DNA of 40,031 nucleotides from Chromatiales bacterium. Its GTDB lineage: Bacteria > Pseudomonadota > Gammaproteobacteria > Chromatiales > Chromatiaceae. Made by a program: the position numbers and the translations under genes. Where the stretch lies: contig JANQLO010000001.1 in assembly GCA_028280505.1 (NCBI GenBank), positions 1 through 40,031 on the forward strand, in the 5' to 3' direction. Of the stretch, positions 1 to 8,445 are shown piece after piece; position 1 is the stretch's first letter; the number at the start of each line of letters is the position of its first letter. Below the pieces are notes generated by a model. The model made no database searches. It worked only from the letters and a program-made list of their open reading frames with translations, and was not told the DNA's origin.

Positions 1-214
1 AAACGGCGAGCTCACCGAAAAAAGCGACGGCACCGAAACCACCCGTTATCAGTACGACATGCTGGGTAACCTCACCAGCGTCACGCTAGCGGACGGCACC
101 CGGATCGACTATGTCATCGACGGGGAAACCGACGGGTCGGCAAAAAGATCGACGGTGCCCTCACGCAGAGCTTCCTATACAAAGATCAGCGCAATCCGAT
201 TGCCGGATGGATGA
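1..214 (+). pseudogene. RHS/YD-repeat protein fragment, frameshifted
   Basis: Reading from base 2 gives an RHS core-like peptide with the motifs YQYDMLGNL and LADGTRIDYVIDGE, typical of the conserved C-terminal YD-repeat region of RHS toxins. Just after this (about 124-129) the family-typical continuation (NRRVGKKIDG, then FLYKD) is found only in the next frame. A single base therefore seems to have been lost in a short A run, and the original frame then stops at 212-214. Homology ends near 210 and no toxin tip follows. The 5' part lies outside the window. I infer a decayed RHS fragment or displaced RHS C-terminal cassette. A sequencing error at the A run could explain the frameshift, but not the loss of the downstream end. 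Confidence 0.75.
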
Positions 215-268
215 CGACCAACCTATGTGGAAGCCCTGATGTATTAGCCAAGGGATTCAGAGTAGCTA

Positions 269-1165
269 TTACCGCATTTTCAACTTGGTCTCGATCGGCA
301 AATCGGTCTTGCCCCACTCGATCATCGAGGCATCGTATAAGCGCGCCGCTTCGTTACCCATGAGTGCGTAGTCGACGAACCAGGTAAGCGACGCGCGGTT
401 GCCGGTATGGCAAAAATGCACTGCCGGTTGCCCTGCGATGCCGGCATGTTCGAACAAGCGGTCGAGCTCGGCCTTCGGGCGCAGACGGCCGCTGCTGTTC
501 TTGGTCAGCCAGTCGAACGGCAGATGCTTCGCACCACTCAGCGTGCCCGGCCTTTCACCGGGGCCGGCGATCAGGCCGACATGTTCGCCGAGGCTGCGCG
601 CATCCAGTCGTTGCATGTCCGAGTCGTTCAGCCATTCGGCATTCGCCAGAAGGGCGAGATTGGGTTTGGCCTCGTAAACGACCGCCTTGCGACTGGATTT
701 TTCCGCGCCGCTCGCATAACCGCCGCGGTATTCGTTGACATAGCTGAGCAGGCCGCCGTCGAGGATCGCCACCTGCTCGTGCCCGAGCACCTTCAATGTC
801 CAGTAGACCCGCGCCGCTGCCGACATATCGCTACTGCTGGTGCCCGTGCCGACGATCACGACGGGCGAATCGAACGATATCCCCTTGCCGCCCAGACGCT
901 TCGTGATCGATTCGATGGGGGGCAAGGAGCTTGGCGGCACCGCTTTGGCGTCCGTGCGCCATTCCGAGAACGGCCAGTTGATGGAACCCGGGATATGGTG
1001 ACGCATGAACATCGGCATCTCCTGGACATCCAACACCACCAGTTCCGGTTTATCGAGGCTCGATTTGAGCCAATCGCCTTCGACCAGCGGACCGGGCAAC
1101 ATGGCATGGACAGTCAGGGACACGGCCAGCAAGCCGGCAACAACTAACGATTTAAACAGCTTCAT
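269..1165 (-). CDS. exported rhodanese-family sulfurtransferase
   Basis: Two-domain rhodanese (thiosulfate/3-mercaptopyruvate sulfurtransferase type), 298 aa from the chosen start. The N-terminus MKLFKSLVVAGLLAVSLT ending in HA is a clear signal peptide, so the enzyme should act in the periplasm. The first rhodanese domain lacks a catalytic cysteine, as is usual for the structural N-terminal domain. The second carries the active-site loop HFCHTGNRAS with the persulfide-forming cysteine near residue 252. The frame is open up to 1252, but the first 29 residues there look non-coding and the signal peptide begins at 1165; the ATG at 1177 is an alternative. It lies directly downstream of the thioredoxin-like gene on the same strand, so the two probably form a unit for sulfur or thiol chemistry in the envelope. 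The physiological sulfur donor cannot be read from sequence. Confidence 0.88.
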   Translation of the reverse strand: MKLFKSLVVAGLLAVSLTVHAMLPGPLVEGDWLKSSLDKPELVVLDVQEMPMFMRHHIPGSINWPFSEWRTDAKAVPPSSLPPIESITKRLGGKGISFDSPVVIVGTGTSSSDMSAAARVYWTLKVLGHEQVAILDGGLLSYVNEYRGGYASGAEKSSRKAVVYEAKPNLALLANAEWLNDSDMQRLDARSLGEHVGLIAGPGERPGTLSGAKHLPFDWLTKNSSGRLRPKAELDRLFEHAGIAGQPAVHFCHTGNRASLTWFVDYALMGNEAARLYDASMIEWGKTDLPIETKLKMR

Positions 1166-1238
1166 CACGTTTTCCATCTCTCTATTCGCTTGCGGTCGGA
1201 TTGCCGGGTTCGTCGACCGGCGCGCAGGCAGAGCATTG

Positions 1239-2315
1239 TCACTCACCGACATTCACGTCTTGCCCGGCATCCAGCAACTCAGCCGTACGTACGTTCAGGT
1301 AGTCGAAAAAACTCTTGGGATACTGCACATAATGCCGTTCACCGACGTAGCGAAGCAACTCCGTGAAGTGAAAACGATAAAGCAGACTCTCGATACGCGC
1401 GATTTCCTTACCACGATCGAACAGCACCAGGCCCGGCCGGTAGGTCAGCCCGAGCGAGCGGGCGTAGTCTCGGGGTGTCGTCGCATTGCCGTCCGGATCG
1501 ACAATGGCATCGGTCGATTGCGCATCGAGACGCACGAAGTTGAACCCCCGCAACAACGCATTGACCGCGGGATCGCTCAGGTGGCCGTCATGCAATGCCG
1601 CGCAGTCGCCACAACCCCGGTCTTCGAATAATACCGCCAGGGGCCGGTCGGTCAGCGATTCGAGATCCTTTGCCTCGAGCAACTGCGGATGCACGCGAAA
1701 CCGGTAAACGGCCGTCTTGGCCCGGTCGATGTAATCCGCCAGCGAGGTGCTGCGATAGGCCTTTTGCTGCACATAATCGAGTACGTGCTTGAAGTCCTCG
1801 ACCGAACGATAGCCGTTGATTCGCGCGACCGTTTTGTTCTGCTGATCCAGGAACACGATCGTCGGCGTGTAGCGTACCCGCAGCTTGTTGGCCAGGGCCT
1901 TCTCGGTCAGGCTCGTCTCCTCGTTCAGCGCGATCTCCCGATCGCCCAGAATGTTCAACGCAATCACGTCGAAGTGCTCTTTCACGAACGCGGTATAGGG
2001 TGCGTGTTTGAGATTTTCCTCGACCATCTTGTGACAATACGGACAGCCGTTGATGTACATGAACAGCATCACATGCTTGTCGGCTTCGGCAGCCTCGGCA
2101 ACATCCTCCGCGATGTCGAGAAAGCTCTGTTTGAACCAGTCCGGATGCACCGAGGTAACCGCGCCATGCAGGGTACCGCGCGGCGGGTCGACCGAGGCCT
2201 GAACCCCGGCGGCGAAAAGAAACAAGGCGGCGATAAACAGTTGACGACCAAAAAGGCCTGCGCCGCCGCTATCCCGGCGATCCGAACGTAACATCGGCCG
2301 ATTGACTCGATTCAT
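1239..2315 (-). CDS. exported two-domain thioredoxin-like protein (SoxW/DsbD-gamma type)
   Basis: 358 aa with a hydrophobic export signal around residues 24-40. Domain 1 (about 60-190) has the redox motif CPYC at 91-94 and the cis-proline segment RYTPTIVF. Domain 2 (about 220-345) has a second motif CGDC at 235-238 and a matching YRPGLVLF segment. Such tandem thioredoxin folds act as periplasmic thiol-disulfide reductases, often beside sulfur-oxidation or cytochrome-maturation genes. The start at 2315 is supported by GGAGG eight bases upstream. The gene ends 73 bp before the rhodanese start, which fits a two-gene operon. A specific partner such as SoxYZ is not present in the window, so the SoxW-like label rests on fold and context only. 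Confidence 0.85.
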   Translation of the reverse strand: MNRVNRPMLRSDRRDSGGAGLFGRQLFIAALFLFAAGVQASVDPPRGTLHGAVTSVHPDWFKQSFLDIAEDVAEAAEADKHVMLFMYINGCPYCHKMVEENLKHAPYTAFVKEHFDVIALNILGDREIALNEETSLTEKALANKLRVRYTPTIVFLDQQNKTVARINGYRSVEDFKHVLDYVQQKAYRSTSLADYIDRAKTAVYRFRVHPQLLEAKDLESLTDRPLAVLFEDRGCGDCAALHDGHLSDPAVNALLRGFNFVRLDAQSTDAIVDPDGNATTPRDYARSLGLTYRPGLVLFDRGKEIARIESLLYRFHFTELLRYVGERHYVQYPKSFFDYLNVRTAELLDAGQDVNVGE

Positions 2316-2539
2316 CCCATTTCCTCCGAATCAGGCAATAAACGTAGACGGCCTGCGTGCGCGGAAATTCCCTTAATCCGTATCCGCCACGCTGTTTTCC
2401 CGGCCGGGCCGCCGCATCGTTTCGGGCACTGTACAAAAACCCGAACACTTGCGGATAATGGGGTTGGAATACCCGGTTGGCGTTGTCCCAGCGAATCGAC
2501 CACATCGGGCCGAGCACCACTAGACATACGGATATCCCG

Positions 2540-3163
2540 ATGCCGATCGAAACCTGGCTGGCCTTTGCATCCATCGCATTCATCGCGACCATTTCACCCG
2601 GTCCGGCAATATTGCTGGTAACCAGCGTCAGCCTGCAATACGGGCCGTCCCGTTCGCTGATGACCATCGCGGGAAACGTCAGCGGCCTGTTTCTGATGTC
2701 GTCGGCCTCGGTTCTCGGGCTGAGCAGTCTGTTGCTCTATTCGAACACCGCTTTCGCCGTCATCAAGTTCATCGGTGCCGCCTACCTGATCTACCTCGGG
2801 ATAAGGCTGTGGCGTAACGGCCTGGGTTTCTCCGGCATCACCGCGACGGCGACACCGCCCCGTCGGCGCAGCCTGTTTTCGCAAGGCCTGTTCGTCGCGC
2901 TCAGCAATCCGAAGGCGATCGCCTTCACTACCGCGCTGTTCCCGCAGTTCATTTCGGTGTCGGACCCGCTGACGACCCAATTCACCATCCTGGTCGTGAC
3001 CTTCATGGCGTTTTCCGCGGCCTGTTTGTTCGCGTATGCACTGCTCGCACACAAGGTACGCCACCGTTCGACCAGGCTGACGTCCGATCGGCTCGCCGGG
3101 AGGTTGTTCGGATCGGCATTCATCGGCGCCGGTGTCTTACTCGCCGGCAGCAATCACCGCTGA
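2540..3163 (+). CDS. LysE/RhtB-family amino-acid exporter
   Basis: 207 aa, the usual length for the LysE/RhtB family of inner-membrane exporters of amino acids or related metabolites. The diagnostic N-terminal motif SPGPAILLVTSVSLQYG follows the first hydrophobic helix. Further membrane segments follow, with the family-typical SNPKAIAF motif in the middle and about six predicted helices in total. The frame is open from 2477, but family members start at the MPIETW methionine (2540), preceded only by a weak GGA-like site. It is divergent from the thioredoxin-like gene across a 224-bp gap that should hold both promoters. The substrate cannot be assigned from sequence. Confidence 0.9.
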   Translation: MPIETWLAFASIAFIATISPGPAILLVTSVSLQYGPSRSLMTIAGNVSGLFLMSSASVLGLSSLLLYSNTAFAVIKFIGAAYLIYLGIRLWRNGLGFSGITATATPPRRRSLFSQGLFVALSNPKAIAFTTALFPQFISVSDPLTTQFTILVVTFMAFSAACLFAYALLAHKVRHRSTRLTSDRLAGRLFGSAFIGAGVLLAGSNHR

Positions 3164-3189
3164 TATCGGCGCCGGCAGCGGCCGACACC

Positions 3190-4677
3190 CTACAAATCGA
3201 ACTGCTGGCGCAGACGCAATTGCAGGGTCTTGGCCTGCTTGAATGCCTCTTTCAACATGATGCGCTGCGGTGCGGTCAAGTCGTCCGGATCGATACGATT
3301 GATTTCGTCATAGGCGCCGCCGGCAAGCTGGCGTTGAATGCGTATGCGCTGAATCAATTCAAAGGCCTCGATCGAAGCGGCGGTATCGTGCGCCGAGCGT
3401 TTCAGATGTGGTCCGACGCTGCGTAGCCGGTCGGCCGTGTTCGTCGTCCAGACACCGTAGCGCAAGGCCCAAAGGCGTGCCGCGTCGACAAAAGGACGGA
3501 TGCCGCGCGTTTTGATATCGATGGTGTGCGGATAGCGATTGCCACCGTCGTAGCTGAAGTTGCCGAGCAGTCCGAGCGACGGGACGCAACTGAGCGCCTC
3601 GGCCGCCATGGCATGGAGAAAACGCGGATGCTCGGCCGGCCTCGGCAACAACCATTGGTGCAACTCGTCCACCAAATCGTCCTGTCCGTACAAGGGCCGG
3701 CAATCGAAAAAGATAGCCGCATTCAAACGTGCCTCGGGTTCGGGCGTGTTCATCCACGCACCAAACCGCTGTCGCCATTCCTCGGCCGACAGACACCAGG
3801 TCGGATTGCCGGCCATGATGTCGCCGGGACAGGTCATGAAGCCGCAGATGTCGAGCGCCTGATTGACGGCCTTGGCGAAGTTGACGAACTGGCCGCGCAA
3901 TGCCCCGGTATCGGACGGCTTGTCGGGCTGAAAGATCAGACCGTTGTCCTGATCGGTCGCGAAGGTCTGCTCCAAACGTCCCTCCGAACCGAACACCATC
4001 CAACACCAGGGTACGGGCGGCAGATCGAATTCGTTCGCGACCAACTCGATCACCCGCATACTGACGAGGTCGTTCAGCCCCGACATCCATTGGCACAGCG
4101 GTTCGATACCCATGCCGCCGTCGAACAACGCACGCCCCCGCTGACGTACCTCCCGGGTCAATTCGGCGAGGCTGTCGACATTGTCGGCCAGGGCGATACG
4201 CTCGATCAGCTCATCGGCCCCGCCCTCGCGAAATCCCGGCAGATCCGATTGCGAAATCAGATTGTTCAACCGACCGTCCGGCTCGAGCAGGACCAAATGG
4301 GTGAGCCGACCGCGCGTCATCGCCACCCGTGCACGATGAATCGACGCATCGGCGGGCAGGCTCGCCGGCGCGGCCGTCATGAAACCGAATGTCGGATCGC
4401 CCAGGTCCGCGCCCTTGATGGTGATCGCATCGACCAGATCACGCAATGTCACGATACCGAGCGGCACATCACGGTCCTCCGCCACCACGCCGGCCTCGAC
4501 ACCGGCCTGGTTCAGCGCGAACAGCGTGTCGCGGAGGCTCGCATCCGGCTTGACGATCAACGGCGGCTGGCGAACCAGGGCGCACAGCGGTATCGCACCG
4601 CCGGTCTCGTGGCTCATCGCCTCGACCGGTTCGAACGGCCTGGGCGGCGCAGCGGCCGGGGCTTTGCGCGGCATCAT
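3190..4677 (-). CDS. CBS-domain protein with DUF294 putative nucleotidyltransferase
   Basis: 495 aa. A pair of CBS domains occupies about residues 30-150. A DUF294 (GlnD-like) nucleotidyltransferase domain follows, with the motif GSEGRLEQTFATDQDNG at 230-246; Asp242 and Asp244 are the predicted metal ligands. A helical DUF294 C-terminal domain completes the protein. There is no N-terminal cNMP-binding domain, which some relatives carry. The ATG at 4677 overlaps the response-regulator stop by ATGA, and a second ATG follows at 4674, so translational coupling is likely. Related CBS/DUF294 proteins are often encoded beside acetate-type Na+/solute symporters. Here the symporter is fused to a histidine kinase two genes upstream, suggesting that the enzyme modifies a target in response to the same signal. 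The substrate of the transferase is unknown. Confidence 0.88.
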   Translation of the reverse strand: MMPRKAPAAAPPRPFEPVEAMSHETGGAIPLCALVRQPPLIVKPDASLRDTLFALNQAGVEAGVVAEDRDVPLGIVTLRDLVDAITIKGADLGDPTFGFMTAAPASLPADASIHRARVAMTRGRLTHLVLLEPDGRLNNLISQSDLPGFREGGADELIERIALADNVDSLAELTREVRQRGRALFDGGMGIEPLCQWMSGLNDLVSMRVIELVANEFDLPPVPWCWMVFGSEGRLEQTFATDQDNGLIFQPDKPSDTGALRGQFVNFAKAVNQALDICGFMTCPGDIMAGNPTWCLSAEEWRQRFGAWMNTPEPEARLNAAIFFDCRPLYGQDDLVDELHQWLLPRPAEHPRFLHAMAAEALSCVPSLGLLGNFSYDGGNRYPHTIDIKTRGIRPFVDAARLWALRYGVWTTNTADRLRSVGPHLKRSAHDTAASIEAFELIQRIRIQRQLAGGAYDEINRIDPDDLTAPQRIMLKEAFKQAKTLQLRLRQQFDL

Positions 4678-5054
4678 GTGTGTATCACGCCTCGTAACAA
4701 TTCGTCGACCCGAGCGACCAGCTCGTGGGTGGAAAAGGGTTTGGTGATATAGGCATTCGCGCCCAGGGCCAATCCTTTCTCGCGCTCGGCCTCGCGTCCT
4801 TTGGCACTGAGCATCAGAATCGGCAGATCCGCGGTCTCCGGGTTGGCCCGCACATCCGTGCAAACCTCGAAACCGTTCTTGCGCGGCATCATGACATCGA
4901 GAATCATCAAATCGGGTTTGGTCTCCGCCAACACCCGTAGCGCCTCCTCGCCGTCGCCCGCCGTGACCACCTCGTGCCCGGCGCGCTTCATCAGAAATTC
5001 GACCGAAAGCACGATATTGGGCTCGTCATCCACAACCAGCACTTTCTTGGACAT
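4674..5054 (-). CDS. single-domain response regulator (CheY-like)
   Basis: 126 aa, only a receiver domain. The acidic pocket is the Asp-Asp-Glu in VLVVDDEPN (residues 9-11). The phospho-acceptor is Asp53 in LMILDVMMP, and the conserved lysine is Lys105 in AYITKPF. No output domain follows, so it must act by protein-protein contact. The frame is open further upstream (to 5216), but that part overlaps the kinase gene. The ATG at 5054 has GGGAGAGG just upstream. It starts 10 bases after the kinase stop and overlaps the nucleotidyltransferase start, so kinase, regulator and nucleotidyltransferase are almost certainly co-expressed. The regulator is the natural phospho-acceptor of that kinase. Confidence 0.92.
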   Translation of the reverse strand: MSKKVLVVDDEPNIVLSVEFLMKRAGHEVVTAGDGEEALRVLAETKPDLMILDVMMPRKNGFEVCTDVRANPETADLPILMLSAKGREAEREKGLALGANAYITKPFSTHELVARVDELLRGVIHT

Positions 5055-5064
5055 CGACCTCTCC

Positions 5065-7791
5065 CTAGTCGCCCTCGCGACCCGCCGGCAACTCAAAAAT
5101 AAAGGTAGCACCTTTCCGCTCGACACTTTCGACCCAAATGCGCCCCCCCAGATGCTCGACGATCCGCCGGCTGATCGGCAGCCCGAGGCCGGTACCGATC
5201 GGTTTGTCCTCGCCACCGCTCGCCTGGCGAAACTTCTCGAAGATACTTTCCAGATCGGCGGGCGCGATGCCCGGGCCGTTGTCCCGAACGCTGATCCGAT
5301 AACGGTCCTTTGAGCGGGACAGGGTCACACCGATTCGACCGTCACGATCGGGCGCGTATTTCACTGCATTCGATAAGAGATTTACCAGGACCTGCATCAA
5401 TCGATCGGTATCGCCGGTAACGACACAGGGGTTTTCCGGAAGCGCGCGTTCGAGTCGGACCCCCTTTTCACTGATCAACTGTTCCGTCACCGCCAGGGCC
5501 TGTTCGATCAGCACGCCGAGGTCGACGGCATCGTCGCGCCATTGGACATGACCCGATTCGATCTTGGCCAAATCCAGCACCTGGTTGACCAGACGCGACA
5601 AACGATTGGTCTCGTCGACGATGATGCCGAGAAAACGCCGCCGCTCATCGAGGGCCACCTTGGGATCGTCGTAGAGGATTTCCGAAAAGGCACGGATCGA
5701 CGCCAATGGCGTGCGTAACTCATGCGTGACCGACGACATGAAATCGTCCTTCATGCGATCGATCTCCTTGAGCTGCTCGTTTGCCGTTTTCAACTCGGCG
5801 GTCGCGGCTTCGAGTTCCCGTGATTTTTGTTCGAGTTCGTGACTGTAGGCACGAATCTGCGAGGCCTCGTCGAGGATATGCAACACCTCGTCCAGACCCA
5901 GCGTTTCCTCGGCGGTCACCGAGGCCACCATCACCCGCGCAGAGGCGCTCCCGATTGCGCCGGCGAGCAGTGTCTCGGCGAAATGCACCGTCTCCGCATC
6001 GGCCGGCAGATCTTCCGGGACTTGCACGTCGCGCCGCGCCGCAAAGGCCGTGAAGGCACGACGTGCCCGTGCGTTGCCGAGAAAACGCTCTGCCAGACCG
6101 AGCAGTTGCTTGATTTCGGCCTTACCACGCCACAAACGAATGCCGATCGGTCGCTCGTGTTTCAGCGCGTCGACAAACAACGTCGCCTGCGTTGCCTCGT
6201 GTACATTGGGCGGGCGCCACAGCGACAGGAACAGATAACCGCCGATGTTGAACGTCATGCTCCAGAACAGGCAGTGGGTGATCTCGTTCATACCGTCGAG
6301 ACCGAACAAGGCCTGCGGTCGTAACAGTTCGATGCCGAAGGGGCCATACAGCAGAAAGTCCATCGGCAACCATCCGGATTTGGCGAACGACGGCAACAAC
6401 AATGTGTAAGCCCAAACACCGAAGCCCATCAGCAGCCCCGCCATGGCACCGCGGTGCGTGCCGCCCCGCCAATACAGGCCGATGATCATCGCCGGCGCGA
6501 ACTGGGCGACCGCGGCGAAACTGATCAGGCCGATGCTCACCAGCGCATAGGCCCCGCTGGCAAAACGAAAGTAGAGATAACCCAACAACAGAATCACGAT
6601 GATGGCGCCGCGTCGAATCCGCAGCACCAACTGACCCAGATCGGCATCGGGCGGGAGCCGCTTCCAGCGGCGCAGCAGAAACGGCATCACCAGATTGTTC
6701 GACACCATGGTCGACAGCGCGATGGTTTCGACAATCACCATGCCGGTCGCCGCCGACAGGCCGCCGATGAAGGCGAACAGCGACAACATCGCCTGATCGT
6801 GCGCCATCGGCAGCGTCAACACGAAAGTGTCGGCATCCACACCGGTACCCGCGAACGACAACTGACCGGCGAGCGCGATCGGAATCACGAAGATATTGAT
6901 CAGAAAAAGATACAGCGGAAACATCCAGACCGCGCGGCGCAGATGATCCTCGTCGCTGTTCTCGACCACGGCGACCTGAAACTGGCGCGGCAGCACCATG
7001 ACCGCGAGCGCCGCGAGCAAGGTCAACGCGAACCAGTTCTCGTAACCGCCCATGCCCTCGCCGACCAGCGGGTTCAAATAACCGGCCCGTTCGGCCTTGT
7101 TGAACAAATCGGCGAAACCGTCGTGAAGGAAGTAGGTCGCGAAAACGCCGACCGCAATAAAGGCGAGCAGCTTCACGATGGACTCGAACGCAATCGCCGC
7201 GACCATGCCTTCGTGGCGTTCGCTGGCATCGAGATGCCGGGTGCCGAACAGAATCGTGAAGGCCGCCAGCACCAGGGCCACGTAAAGCGCCGTGTCCTGC
7301 AACACGGGCATCGTCGTCAACAGCGTGTCGGTCTGCACCTCCGGTCCGCTCTGCAATATGGTGAAGCTGCGCGCAATGGCCTTGAGCTGCAAGGCGATAT
7401 AGGGCACGACGCCGATCACGGCGATTACGGCCACGACACCGCCAAGGCGTTGACTCTTGCCATAGCGCGAGGCGATGAAATCCGCGATCGATGTGATGCG
7501 CTGGCTCTTGCTCACACGCACCATCTTCAGCAACAGGGTGCCCCACAATGCGGCGATCAGGGTCGGGCCCAGGTAAATGGGCAGAAAACCGGCACCGGTC
7601 GCCGCGGCCCGGCCGACGCTGCCGTAGAAGGTCCACGCGGTGCAATAGACCGCAAGCGACAAAGCATAGACCGTCGGGCTGGCGACCACCGACCGATTCC
7701 GGTCCGCCCGCCGATCGCCCCAATAGGCAATCGCGAACAACAGACCGAGATAAAGAAAGGAGTAAAGAACGATGAACGGCGTAGTCAGCAT
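5065..7791 (-). CDS. Na+/solute symporter-histidine kinase hybrid (CbrA/CrbS type)
   Basis: 908 aa. Residues 1 to about 500 form a multi-helix sodium:solute symporter (SSS) domain, including the motif YCTAWTFYGSVG. A cytoplasmic linker follows, with a coiled coil at about 645-680. The kinase core contains the H-box SSVTHELRTPLASIRAF with His690, an N-box (VLVNLLSNAVKYA), a G1 box (RDNGPGIAP) and a G2 box (GTGLGLPIS). The family comprises sensors that couple transport of amino acids or acetate to phosphorelay, for example CbrA and CrbS. No separate PAS domain is obvious in the linker. The order in the operon is small membrane protein, this kinase, a response regulator and a CBS-nucleotidyltransferase. 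The ligand is unknown; an amino acid or acetate is a guess from the family. Confidence 0.93.
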   Translation of the reverse strand: MLTTPFIVLYSFLYLGLLFAIAYWGDRRADRNRSVVASPTVYALSLAVYCTAWTFYGSVGRAAATGAGFLPIYLGPTLIAALWGTLLLKMVRVSKSQRITSIADFIASRYGKSQRLGGVVAVIAVIGVVPYIALQLKAIARSFTILQSGPEVQTDTLLTTMPVLQDTALYVALVLAAFTILFGTRHLDASERHEGMVAAIAFESIVKLLAFIAVGVFATYFLHDGFADLFNKAERAGYLNPLVGEGMGGYENWFALTLLAALAVMVLPRQFQVAVVENSDEDHLRRAVWMFPLYLFLINIFVIPIALAGQLSFAGTGVDADTFVLTLPMAHDQAMLSLFAFIGGLSAATGMVIVETIALSTMVSNNLVMPFLLRRWKRLPPDADLGQLVLRIRRGAIIVILLLGYLYFRFASGAYALVSIGLISFAAVAQFAPAMIIGLYWRGGTHRGAMAGLLMGFGVWAYTLLLPSFAKSGWLPMDFLLYGPFGIELLRPQALFGLDGMNEITHCLFWSMTFNIGGYLFLSLWRPPNVHEATQATLFVDALKHERPIGIRLWRGKAEIKQLLGLAERFLGNARARRAFTAFAARRDVQVPEDLPADAETVHFAETLLAGAIGSASARVMVASVTAEETLGLDEVLHILDEASQIRAYSHELEQKSRELEAATAELKTANEQLKEIDRMKDDFMSSVTHELRTPLASIRAFSEILYDDPKVALDERRRFLGIIVDETNRLSRLVNQVLDLAKIESGHVQWRDDAVDLGVLIEQALAVTEQLISEKGVRLERALPENPCVVTGDTDRLMQVLVNLLSNAVKYAPDRDGRIGVTLSRSKDRYRISVRDNGPGIAPADLESIFEKFRQASGGEDKPIGTGLGLPISRRIVEHLGGRIWVESVERKGATFIFELPAGREGD

Positions 7792-7806
7792 GGCCGCTCC
7801 ATCGCG

Positions 7807-8007
7807 CTATTGTTTCCCGCCCTCGACCGTCAGTGCGGCGAGCAAAAGCAGCAACAACCAGGCACCGAACAAATACAGATAGCTGACCGGAAACCCGGCC
7901 CACTCGGCAGCCACGTCGAACAATGCCAGTACCGGCGAATACAACAACAGCAGACCGAGCACGAAGACACCGACCAAGCGCTGCCGGGTCAATGCGGACT
8001 GACGCAT
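7807..8007 (-). CDS. small two-helix inner-membrane protein upstream of symporter-kinase
   Basis: 66 aa with two hydrophobic segments, about residues 10-30 (LVGVFVLGLLLLYSPVLALF) and 41-60 (VSYLYLFGAWLLLLLLAAL), and a short polar tail. It resembles the small proteins commonly encoded just before SSS-type transporters (DUF4212/DUF3311-like position and topology), although I cannot assign a family with certainty. It ends 15 bp before the symporter-kinase start on the same strand, so it is the first gene of the four-gene signalling operon. It may be an accessory subunit of the transporter domain. A TATACT hexamer on the minus strand at 8046-8041 could be its -10 box, but no good -35 is visible. 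Confidence 0.75.
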   Translation of the reverse strand: MRQSALTRQRLVGVFVLGLLLLYSPVLALFDVAAEWAGFPVSYLYLFGAWLLLLLLAALTVEGGKQ

Positions 8008-8061
8008 ACCGACCCCGATGGCTTTTGATCCTCTCCGCTGAGTATATGCCAGACTCGGGGT

Positions 8062-8445
8062 TTACACGTCGGCGAGCACCGACGACGTCAACGCCTTGAA
8101 CCGCACGATACAGTACGGCGGATCGGAAACATCCTTGCCCGCATTCGATACGGCGCAACGATTGAGCATGTTGACCGCGGCATACATCCAGCCATCCGGC
8201 CAGACCGAGTCACGATCGTCCGCTAACAGACGACGATGAACGCCGTCGGATCCGGTCACGCCAATGGCGTTGCGCGCAATATCGGTCACGTAGAGATTGT
8301 CGCCGACAACGGAGGATTGGCGAGATCGCGCGCCCGTATCCGCCGAATGTCGTCACCGTGAATCGAGCCGTAACAAACCCGGGTATCAGTCGTATCGATG
8401 GCGATCGGATTGAGCCCGAGCCGTTCGATACCGGCCATGCCGGGC
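8062..8445 (-). pseudogene. remnant of a yellow/major-royal-jelly (MRJP) family protein
   Basis: Two minus-strand frames together read like one yellow/MRJP propeller protein. The upstream part (about 8310-8470) has CYGSIHGDDIRRIRARDL, matching the family's tyrosine-rich repeat. The downstream part (8062 to about 8318) has DNLYVTDIARNAIGV, then SVWPDGWMYAAVNMLNR, then DPPYCIVRFKAL at the end, all in family order. The frame changes near 8305-8320 and intervening blocks are missing, so this is a deleted, frameshifted relic. Its 5' side runs into the 3' end of putA, whose last residues may derive from the junction. The living protein would have been a secreted or cytoplasmic SMP-30-like propeller; no function remains. 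Confidence 0.7.

Noticed and set aside
2269-2667. 132-aa minus-strand frame spanning the LysE/thioredoxin gap
   Set aside because: Overlaps the LysE start and the start of the thioredoxin-like gene, has no clear ribosome site, and I recognise no family in it.
6454-8028. 524-aa plus-strand open frame rich in Gln, His and Arg
   Set aside because: Antisense shadow of the symporter-kinase gene; composition is typical of a reversed GC-rich coding frame and no family is recognisable.
6122-8158. 678-aa minus-strand open frame
   Set aside because: Out-of-frame shadow of the same kinase gene, extremely Arg-rich.
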